Positions 41,484-48,419 of a DNA stretch of 62,094 nt are shown in pieces. Position 1 is the first letter of the stretch. Each line of letters opens with the position of its first letter. The stretch is from Verrucomicrobiaceae bacterium (GTDB lineage: Bacteria > Verrucomicrobiota > Verrucomicrobiia > Verrucomicrobiales > Akkermansiaceae): positions 1 to 62,094 of the forward strand of contig JAIXQS010000056.1 in assembly GCA_027485615.1 (NCBI GenBank), written 5' to 3'. The notes beneath the pieces were generated by a model, which was not told the DNA's origin, searched no databases, and saw nothing but the letters and a program-made list of their open reading frames with translations. Position numbers and translations under genes: made by a program.

Positions 41484-42502
41484 GGGACCGCCGCGTCCTG
41501 CAGGGTGGCCATGGCTTCCTCGATGCGGGGGTTGATCTTGTGCTCGACCGTCTCCACCGCGACACGGATCGCGTTCTGGACGGCGAGTCCGGTCGATGAG
41601 CCGTGGGCGATGATGACCACGCCGTTTACGCCGAGCAGCGGGCTGCCGCCGTAGGTTTCGTAGCTGCTTTTCGCCTTGAGCGCCTTGAATGCCCCTTGGG
41701 CGAGCAACGCACCGGCCATGCGGAGGGGGGTTTCCTTGATCTCTGTCTTGAGCCACTTCGACACCGCCTTCGCGGTTGCCTCGACGCTCTTGAGGACAAT
41801 GTTTCCCACGAAACCGTCGCATAGGACGATGTCGAGCTGCGTTTCGAAAAGGTCGTGTCCCTCCACGTTACCGATGAAATGGATGCCCGGAGTGGCCTTC
41901 AGCAGCTTGAAGGTTTCCTTGGTGAACGCGGTGCCCTTTTCATCCTCTTCGCCGTTCGACATGAGACCGACCTTGGGGTTTTTCACTCCAAGAACGTATT
42001 TGGCGTAAGCGGTGCCCATGATCGCGTAGGCGACGAGATGCTCCGGCTTGGATTCCGGGTTCGCGCCGGCGTCGAGGATGTTGCAGATGCCATGCTCGTT
42101 GGGCAGCGGCGAGGCGATCCCGGCGCGGTCAACGCCCTTGAGGCAGCGTAGCTTGAGCGTCGCGGCGGCCACGGCGGCGCCGGTGTTACCGGCCGAGACG
42201 AAGGCGTCCGCCTGACCGTCCTTGACGAGATCCATGGCGACGCTGATCGAGGAGAGTTTCTTGCGGCGGACGGATTTCGCGCCCGGCTCGGCCATGCCGA
42301 CCACCTCCGGGGCATGCACGATGCTCACGCGCCGGTCGGTGAGATTGAGGCCGTGGGCCACGGCTTCGCGGCGTAGGATTGCCTCGTCGCCTACCAGAAA
42401 CAGATGGTTGAGCTTCGGGTAGTTCCGCAGGGCTTCGATGGCTCCGGCGATGTTGACCTGCGGGGCGTTGTCGCCGCCCATGGCATCAAGTGCGACCTTC
42501 AT
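41462..42502 (-). CDS. plsX: Phosphate acyltransferase PlsX
   Basis: A 346-residue enzyme converting acyl-ACP to acyl-phosphate for phospholipid synthesis. Motifs: VALDAMGGDNAPQVNIAGAI, DAFVSAGNTGAAVAAATL, LDAGANPESKPEHLVAYA, VGLMSNGEEDEKGT, FIGNVEGHDLF and DGFVGNIVLKSVEA. It lies 106 nt after rpmF in the conserved yceD-rpmF-plsX order. Confidence 0.96.
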   Translation of the reverse strand: MKVALDAMGGDNAPQVNIAGAIEALRNYPKLNHLFLVGDEAILRREAVAHGLNLTDRRVSIVHAPEVVGMAEPGAKSVRRKKLSSISVAMDLVKDGQADAFVSAGNTGAAVAAATLKLRCLKGVDRAGIASPLPNEHGICNILDAGANPESKPEHLVAYAIMGTAYAKYVLGVKNPKVGLMSNGEEDEKGTAFTKETFKLLKATPGIHFIGNVEGHDLFETQLDIVLCDGFVGNIVLKSVEATAKAVSKWLKTEIKETPLRMAGALLAQGAFKALKAKSSYETYGGSPLLGVNGVVIIAHGSSTGLAVQNAIRVAVETVEHKINPRIEEAMATLQDAAVPHLPSLE

Positions 42503-42608
42503 TTAGATTTGGAAGTGGTTTCTGAGGTGGATTGGATTCCGGGTACGAAGAAAAACCCACGCCAGCAATCCGGCGGGGGGTCTTGCGCAATTCCTTCGGG
42601 AATTCAAA

Positions 42609-42791
42609 TCAGAACGCCTCCACCTCGAGGACTTTGCGTCCGCGGTAGGTGCCGCATGACGGGCATGCGATGTGGGAGGGGATCGTTGCTCCGCAATCGG
42701 AGCAAGCACTGAAGATCGGTGCTTTCCAGCGGTTTGCGCCGCGGCGCATTTTTGCGCGGCTCTTGGATTGACGGCGTTTTGGTACGGCCAT
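42609..42791 (-). CDS. rpmF: 50S ribosomal protein L32
   Basis: A 60-residue protein: MAVPKRRQSKSRAKMRRGAN is the invariant start, and the four zinc cysteines are intact (ACSDCGA; ACPSCGTYRG). It follows yceD by 9 nt. Confidence 0.97.
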   Translation of the reverse strand: MAVPKRRQSKSRAKMRRGANRWKAPIFSACSDCGATIPSHIACPSCGTYRGRKVLEVEAF

Positions 42792-42800
42792 GGTCGTGTT

Positions 42801-43307
42801 CTATTTAGGTTGATCGTTGAGACCCGTGAGATCGTTGAGGGCTGACCAGCGGTCGTCGCCCCCGTCGCGGGGCGGAGGACTTACTTCATCTTCAGGTGGC
42901 TTGTCCACCGCTAAATATCGCGGATCGATTTCACAGGGTTCCGGGACGTCGCCCTCGTCGCAACGGGGGTCGGTGGGAAACTCGATGAGAATCTCCTCGC
43001 GGAGCCCGTCGGTGATGTCCAGGCCGGAAGCGTTGCCGATTTCCACGGAAACGGCGATCTGTCCGAGGTGGATCGTTTTCACGAAGGGTTTCAGGGTGAC
43101 AACGCAGGTGAACTCGAAGGGGGCGGACAGGGCGCCGGTGAGCAGAAGCTCGGTTTCGAAGCGCTGCGCCCAGAGATCGTAGGCCAACGGGCCGACGGCG
43201 CGCGCATCGCCTTCAGGGAGGCCGAAAATGCTTCCGTCCAGCTCGCCGGAGAAAGCCTTGCCCTCTTCGGGGAGGGAGGGGAGATCGATGATGAGGGAGG
43301 TTTCCAT
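42801..43307 (-). CDS. yceD: YceD/DUF177 family 23S rRNA accumulation protein
   Basis: A 168-residue protein of the YceD family, whose gene is usually just before rpmF. A recognisable core is LLTGALSAPFEFTCVVTLKP (corresponding to the usual C-x-x-C-L region, here with one Cys), then DLREEILIEFP-like residues and a D/E-rich tail. ATG 43307 (METSLIID) was chosen; it follows the shared AT-rich leader. Confidence 0.85.
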   Translation of the reverse strand: METSLIIDLPSLPEEGKAFSGELDGSIFGLPEGDARAVGPLAYDLWAQRFETELLLTGALSAPFEFTCVVTLKPFVKTIHLGQIAVSVEIGNASGLDITDGLREEILIEFPTDPRCDEGDVPEPCEIDPRYLAVDKPPEDEVSPPPRDGGDDRWSALNDLTGLNDQPK

Positions 43308-43316
43308 GGGACAGAG

Positions 43317-43358
43317 GCTAAATTTCAAATTTCAAATTTCAACCTTCAAGAAAGAGGG
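43317..43358 (-). repeat. AT-rich shared leader upstream of yceD
   Basis: Read in the yceD sense it is CCCTCTTTCTTGAAGGTTG then three tandem AAATTTG/AAATTTA units, ending about 10 nt before the start codon. It is the counterpart of the elements at 12971, 27416 and 62027. Confidence 0.6.
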
Positions 43359-43382
43359 TGCAAGAAAGGCCGCAAAACGTGG

Positions 43383-43428
43383 CTGGGATTTGCAGTCCCA
43401 GTTCGTCGTAGGTACATCCTGTGCCTAC
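43383..43428. repeat. Two short palindromic modules upstream of the yceD leader
   Basis: CTGGGATT-TGC-AGTCCCAG (43383-43401; one mismatch) and GTAGGTACA-TCC-TGTGCCTAC (43408-43428; one mismatch). Same style as the modules at 2057-2100. They fill the gap between yceD and the PDZ gene. Confidence 0.5.
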
Positions 43429-43443
43429 ATCTTCACTAAGAGC

Positions 43444-44970
43444 TCACTCCGCCCTGGAAAGCCGATTCAGTCCGCGCTGGAGGAGGGTGCTGTCCACGGA
43501 GGTGGAGATGTTTTCGTCCAGGTAGACGGTGAAGTCCTCCTCCATGAACTCGATGGAGTGCAGGTTGTTTTCGTCCTCCTTTTCGAAGGCCGCGATGAGT
43601 GCCTTCATGCTGGTGATGTCCACGCCGTTGACCTTTTTCACGATGAGGTGGCGCAGGGGCTCGTAGCCGACGGTGGCGGGGGTGGGGATGGCCCCGCTGA
43701 GGAAAATGACGCGCTTGGCCGTGCCCTCGAATTTCTCGGGGTTCTCGTAGGCGTCGAGCAGGTTGAGCGGAGCGCGGGTTGACCAATCCTCACCGAATGC
43801 CTCGAGCACGGGGCGGGTGAGTTCCTGGAAAATGAAGCCGCCTTTCACGAGGAAGTTCGGCGCGCGGTCGAACTGGTAACTGGGCACGAGCCGATCCATC
43901 GGCTCCTCGCGGGTGAGGGTCACGTTGATTTCCATCGGTTCGCCGCCGCGCAGGATGCCGAGAACGATCTCCTCGCCGGCGGATTTCTCGCCGCGCACGA
44001 TGTGGCCCCAGAACAGCGAGCCGTAGTGCGGATGAATGTAATAGCCGCGGTTATCGATGGCGTGTCCGGCCACGCTCAGGAGCACGTCGCCGACTTTCAC
44101 GCCGCCCAAGTCCGCCGAGCCGCCCGTGCGGACTTTCCCGATGTAGAGGCCGCCCTGCTCGGGCTGGAGCTTGAGGAATTTCCGGAACGACGGATCCTCC
44201 GTCCGCGAGGCGGCGACGCCTAGCGAGGGGAAGCCCTCATACGCCCCGTCCTGCGCGTTGGCCAGGAACCGCGAGATCACGTCCACGGAGAGGACATCGG
44301 AGATCTGATCCTTCGAGTCGTAGCTCAACAGGATGCCGGATAGCGCGCCTTCGCGGATCACCGGCAGGGTGAAGCTGTTCGCCGCGCTCTGCATGGAGGC
44401 CTTCACCATGTAGGTCAGGAAACTTTGGCCCGGCAGGAAACTCTCGGCCACATCCACGGATTGCAGGGTGCCGTTGGTCAGCAGGGTGGTGCCGTTGTCC
44501 TCCACCTGGAAAATCCCGAGCGTATGCCCGATCACCGGCGGCTCGGCGAGCACGAGCGGTGTAGTATCCTTGAAAAACGCTTCGCGGTCGCCGTCGGATT
44601 TCACGGTGAGCAGGGCGAGGTTCGCCTCATAATCCACGGCGAGGATCTTCGCCTGCGCCGTCCGCGAACCGTCGGTCGATTCCAACTCAAGGTAAGTGGC
44701 GTCGGCGACCATTTCCCCGGTGGTCAGCACCTGCCCCGGCGCGACGATGGCTCCCAGCGAGCGGAGGTTGGACGGCGGGGTTTTTTCCCATGGCTGCCCC
44801 GGGTTCCAGGATTGGCTGGTCGAGTTGATGCGCAACACGGATTTCGTGAGGTCGACTGACGCCTCCTTTCCGGGGGCTATGGCCAACCCCGAATCATCGA
44901 TGACGGCTTGCGGTTTTTGCTCACAGGAAAACAGCGCGAGGCAGAGGGAAAGGGGAATCAGGCGTTTCAT
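43444..44970 (-). CDS. PDZ lipoprotein with a degenerate trypsin-like protease domain
   Basis: A 508-residue DegP-like protein. The signal ends in a lipobox (LSLCLALFSC). The trypsin-like domain (about 60-240) has lost its triad: LTTGEMVADATY sits where TNNHVV is expected, VDYEANLALL has Asn at one expected Asp, and ANSFTLPVIREGALSGILL replaces the GNSGGPL loop. At least one PDZ domain follows (PEQGGLYIGKV, SADLGGVKVGDVLLSVAGH), and a second copy-like part ends the protein. It probably works as a chaperone or scaffold. It follows dapB by 17 nt. Confidence 0.8.
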   Translation of the reverse strand: MKRLIPLSLCLALFSCEQKPQAVIDDSGLAIAPGKEASVDLTKSVLRINSTSQSWNPGQPWEKTPPSNLRSLGAIVAPGQVLTTGEMVADATYLELESTDGSRTAQAKILAVDYEANLALLTVKSDGDREAFFKDTTPLVLAEPPVIGHTLGIFQVEDNGTTLLTNGTLQSVDVAESFLPGQSFLTYMVKASMQSAANSFTLPVIREGALSGILLSYDSKDQISDVLSVDVISRFLANAQDGAYEGFPSLGVAASRTEDPSFRKFLKLQPEQGGLYIGKVRTGGSADLGGVKVGDVLLSVAGHAIDNRGYYIHPHYGSLFWGHIVRGEKSAGEEIVLGILRGGEPMEINVTLTREEPMDRLVPSYQFDRAPNFLVKGGFIFQELTRPVLEAFGEDWSTRAPLNLLDAYENPEKFEGTAKRVIFLSGAIPTPATVGYEPLRHLIVKKVNGVDITSMKALIAAFEKEDENNLHSIEFMEEDFTVYLDENISTSVDSTLLQRGLNRLSRAE

Positions 44971-44987
44971 GCAGGGGTGTGGGGAAA

Positions 44988-45725
44988 TCATTTCAGGCCG
45001 AGCACGTCCTGCATGTCGTAGAGGCCGGGCGGCTTGTCCACCAGCCATAGCGCGGCGCGGACCGCTCCGGACGCGAAGGTCATGCGGGAGGAGGCCTTGT
45101 GGGTGAGTTCCACGCGCTCGCCGTCGGCCGCGAACATCACCGTGTGGTCGCCGACGACATCACCGCCGCGCAGCGTGTGCATCCCGATCTCGCGCGGTTT
45201 CCGCGGGCCGATGTTTCCGAAACGCCCGTGGGCGATGTCGTCCGTATAGGACGTGGCGGTTTCCTCGTTGAGGATTTCCAACAGCCGCCGCGCCGTGCCG
45301 GAGGGCGCGTCGATCTTGTGCCGGTGGTGCATTTCCGAGACCTCGATGTCAAAAGTGTCCTGCTTGAGGATGCGCGCCGCCTGCTGCGTGAGCCAGAAAA
45401 GGGTATTCACACCGACGGAAAAGTTCGGCGCGTGGACGATGGGGATTTCCCGCGAGGCGGCACGGATCACCTCCAGTTCGGCATCGGTGTGGCCGGTGGT
45501 GCCCATCACGATCGGAACGCCATGGCGCAGCGCCGCCTCCACGAGGCTGGTGGAAAAGCTATGCATCGTGAAATCGATCACGCACTTCGCGGCTTTCAGC
45601 GCCGCATCGAGATCCTCGCCTGCGTCGTGCGTTGCGGCGATGACGGTGTCCGGGTTCGCCATGGTGGCCTCGGCGACGGCCAGGCCCATACGGCCGGACT
45701 TTCCTGTGATGAGAATGGGAAGCAT
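44988..45725 (-). CDS. dapB: 4-hydroxy-tetrahydrodipicolinate reductase
   Basis: A 245-residue enzyme of lysine/diaminopimelate synthesis. Rossmann loop ILITGKSGRMGLAVAEA; VIDFTMHSFST; VMGTTGHTDAEL; APNFSVGVNTLFWL; and the substrate signature EVSEMHHRHKIDAPSGTA. The length fits the family. It is transcribed in the same direction as ftsK, whose end lies 46 nt upstream. Confidence 0.95.
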   Translation of the reverse strand: MLPILITGKSGRMGLAVAEATMANPDTVIAATHDAGEDLDAALKAAKCVIDFTMHSFSTSLVEAALRHGVPIVMGTTGHTDAELEVIRAASREIPIVHAPNFSVGVNTLFWLTQQAARILKQDTFDIEVSEMHHRHKIDAPSGTARRLLEILNEETATSYTDDIAHGRFGNIGPRKPREIGMHTLRGGDVVGDHTVMFAADGERVELTHKASSRMTFASGAVRAALWLVDKPPGLYDMQDVLGLK

Positions 45726-45771
45726 GCGGGCGGATGTTGGGGCCGCGTTACGGAAATGGAAATGGGATTTT

Positions 45772-48216
45772 TCACTTCAGGAAAACCTCGCGCGGCTTCG
45801 CACCATCGCCGGGACCGACGACGCCGCGCTGCTCGAGGATATCGACCATGCGGGCGGCGCGGGTATAGCCGAGGCGGAGGCGGCGCTGGAGGAGCGAGGT
45901 GCTGCATTTCTGCTCCTGGCGGGCGACCTCGATGCACTTGATGATGAGCTCCTCGTCGGCGTCGGAGACATCGTCGTCCTCGTCGGAGCCGGCGGCGTCG
46001 ATCGTTTCGCGGATGTCTTTTTCGTAGTTCGGCTTCGCCTGCTTGGCGCAGTGGGCGACGATGCGCTCGACCTCCTCGTCGGAGACGAAAGCGCCCTGGG
46101 CGCGCTCCAGTTTCGCGGAGCCGGGCGGGAGGTAGAGCATGTCGCCTTTGCCTACGAGTTTGTCGGCGCCTTTGGTGTCGAGGATGACGCGGGAGTCGAG
46201 CGCGGAGGAAACCTGGAACGCGATGCGGCTGGGGATGTTCGCCTTGATGATGCCGGTGACCACATCGGCGCGGGGCGTCTGGGTGGCGATGATGCGATGG
46301 ATGCCGGCCGCGCGGGCTTTCTGCGCGATGCGGGCGATGCACATTTCCACATCCGCCGGGGCGGTCTGCATCAGGTCGGCGAGCTCGTCGATGAGCACGA
46401 CGATGTAGGGGAAACGGTCGGGGATTTCATCCTCCTCGATCTCCAGTTCCTCGAAATCCGCCTCGGGGCCGAGATCGCCGTCCTCCAGCGCGGCGGCGAT
46501 GGCCTCGATCTCGTCGAGGTCGGTTTCCGGTTCCTCGGCTTCCGGGATCACGGCGGCGGCTTCCTTTTCCGCGCGGGGGCGGTTGTTGAAACCGTCGAAG
46601 TTCCGCACGCCCTCTTTCGCGAAGATCTTGTAGCGTTTCTCCATCTCGTTGACGACCCACTTGAGGGCGGCGACGGTCTTTTTCGGATCGGTGACGACCG
46701 GCACGACCATGTGCGGGAGCTTGTTGTACATCTGCATCTCCACGACCTTGGGATCGACCATGATGAAGCGCAGCTCGTCGGGGCCGAACTTGAAGAGGAT
46801 GGAGGCGATGATGGAGTTGATGCAGACGGATTTCCCGGAACCCGTGGCGCCCGCGACGAGGAGGTGGGGCATGGCGGCGAGGTCTCCGATGACGGTTTTG
46901 CCGTAAACGTCGTTGCCGAGGGCGAGCGGGATTTTCTTTTTCGCGTAGCGGAACTCGGGGTCGTGCAGGAGCTCGTGGAGCGGCACGGCGACCTTGCTGG
47001 AGTTCGCGATCTCGATGCCGACGGTGTCCTTGCCGGGGATGGGTGCGAGGATGTTGATGCGCTCGGCGCAGGTGGCGCGGGCGATATCCGCCTCAAGCTG
47101 CGAGATGCGGGAAACGCGCAGGCCGGTGGAGGGATAGATTTCGTAACGCGTGATCGTCGGGCCGCGGGTGATATCGCCGGGCGTGACGTCGATGCCGAAA
47201 GCTTTCAGGGTCTCGATGATCGTGGTCTGGATGTCGAGCAGCTCGGCGTGGTTCGCGGCCTCGGCCTCCACTTCCACATCATCCAACAGATCAAATCCGG
47301 GCAGCTCGTAGTCCTGGAAACCGGAGATGGAAAGGGACTGGTGGGAGGGTTTCTTGCGCTCGAAGGGCCTTGCGCCGGGTTCCATGGTTCCGGCGGCGCG
47401 GCGCTGGGAGGCGTCGATGATCTGCGGGGTCGGGGTTTCGCGGATGGCGAGTTCCTTCTGGCCGGGCTCGTCGGTCTCGGCGCTTTTCAGGCGGGCCATC
47501 TCGCGCTCGATCTTGCGTTGCTCGCGCTGGCGTTCGCGCTCCCCGAGGAGTTCCTTTTCCCGCGCAGCCGCGCGCCCGGCTTCGGTGCGGCTTTCTTTCC
47601 ATGCGTCGATTTTCGCTTTCAGCAGGCGATGGCAGCCTTTGGCGAACCCGGCGGGCGACTGCCCGGAGAGCCAGATCATGCCGAGCACGTAGGCGCCAGC
47701 GGCGAGCGCGATGGTGCCCGGTTTCCCGATCAGCGGCATCAGCAGGGAGCCGCCGAGCGCCTGGCCGATGACCCCGCCGGGACGGCCTTCCAGGTTGCAG
47801 CGTTCCACCCAATCCATGAAAAACAGGCCCGCTGCGTGAAAGAATACAGCGCCCGCAACAAGTGCCATCGCTTGCCCCAGCGCCATCCGCGGCCATAACC
47901 GTCCTTTGAAAGCGAGTTTCATCACGCCGAACCAGATGAAGCTGAGCGAGAGCATCCAGCCCGCCGCGCCGAATACGAGAATCTGCATGAAGGCGAGGAT
48001 GCCCCCCGCCGGCCCGAGCCAGTTGTCCCCGCTCGTTTCGCTCTCATCCGCGAAAAGCCCGAACATACGCCAATCCGGCAGATCCGCCGGGCTATAGGAA
48101 AGCTGCGAAAGGAGCAGGATCAGCCCGCCAGCCATCCAGCACACGCCCGCGATTTCGCTGGACCACTGCTTCGGCTCCTCCACTTGGCCGCGCTTTTTGT
48201 TGACTCGGTTTCCCAT
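45772..48216 (-). CDS. ftsK: FtsK/SpoIIIE DNA translocase with an acidic insert
   Basis: An 814-residue septal DNA pump. Four N-terminal membrane segments, a linker rich in Glu/Arg (REKELLGERERQREQRKIER), then the motor: LLVAGATGSGKSVCINSII (Walker A, about 455), FPYIVVLIDELADLM (Walker B) and IIATQTPRADVVTG. Between them lies an acidic insert of about 50 residues (EAEEPETDLDEIEAIAAAL onward). The C-terminal gamma winged helix is intact (CSTSLLQRRLRLGYTRAARM), so KOPS-like sites are likely recognised. Confidence 0.96.
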   Translation of the reverse strand: MGNRVNKKRGQVEEPKQWSSEIAGVCWMAGGLILLLSQLSYSPADLPDWRMFGLFADESETSGDNWLGPAGGILAFMQILVFGAAGWMLSLSFIWFGVMKLAFKGRLWPRMALGQAMALVAGAVFFHAAGLFFMDWVERCNLEGRPGGVIGQALGGSLLMPLIGKPGTIALAAGAYVLGMIWLSGQSPAGFAKGCHRLLKAKIDAWKESRTEAGRAAAREKELLGERERQREQRKIEREMARLKSAETDEPGQKELAIRETPTPQIIDASQRRAAGTMEPGARPFERKKPSHQSLSISGFQDYELPGFDLLDDVEVEAEAANHAELLDIQTTIIETLKAFGIDVTPGDITRGPTITRYEIYPSTGLRVSRISQLEADIARATCAERINILAPIPGKDTVGIEIANSSKVAVPLHELLHDPEFRYAKKKIPLALGNDVYGKTVIGDLAAMPHLLVAGATGSGKSVCINSIIASILFKFGPDELRFIMVDPKVVEMQMYNKLPHMVVPVVTDPKKTVAALKWVVNEMEKRYKIFAKEGVRNFDGFNNRPRAEKEAAAVIPEAEEPETDLDEIEAIAAALEDGDLGPEADFEELEIEEDEIPDRFPYIVVLIDELADLMQTAPADVEMCIARIAQKARAAGIHRIIATQTPRADVVTGIIKANIPSRIAFQVSSALDSRVILDTKGADKLVGKGDMLYLPPGSAKLERAQGAFVSDEEVERIVAHCAKQAKPNYEKDIRETIDAAGSDEDDDVSDADEELIIKCIEVARQEQKCSTSLLQRRLRLGYTRAARMVDILEQRGVVGPGDGAKPREVFLK

Positions 48217-48329
48217 CGTTTCTCGACGCGGACAGCATCCCCCCGCGTTCTTTGAGGTGCAAGATTGTTTTGTGAGGCGGGAAATTCAGGGATGATTAAG
48301 GAAAATCGCTTTTTTGCCCGTGGGAATAC

Positions 48330-48415
48330 GGAGAAGGGCTTTGGAAGCCCTTTGCGGAGGATGGGGATTTTGTTTCGCGGGTTGTGGGAAGAAAGGGGCT
48401 TCAAACCCCTTCTCC
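48330..48415. repeat. Inverted pair of hairpin modules between ftsK and the ATP-grasp gene
   Basis: Module 1 (48330-48352, plus) begins GGAGAAGGG and folds around GGGCTT-TGG-AAGCCC. Module 2 (48393-48415, minus) begins GGAGAAGGG and folds around GGGGTTTGAAGCCCC with one mismatch. The two share the GGAGAAGGG flank. No T-tract is present and no gene lies between 48217 and 48419. Confidence 0.6.
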
Positions 48416-48419
48416 ATAT

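Noticed and set aside
45253..47898. An 881-codon open frame on the plus strand opposite dapB and ftsK.
   Set aside because: It is the shadow of two well-conserved genes on the other strand; high GC with few stops explains it, and the translation shows no domain.
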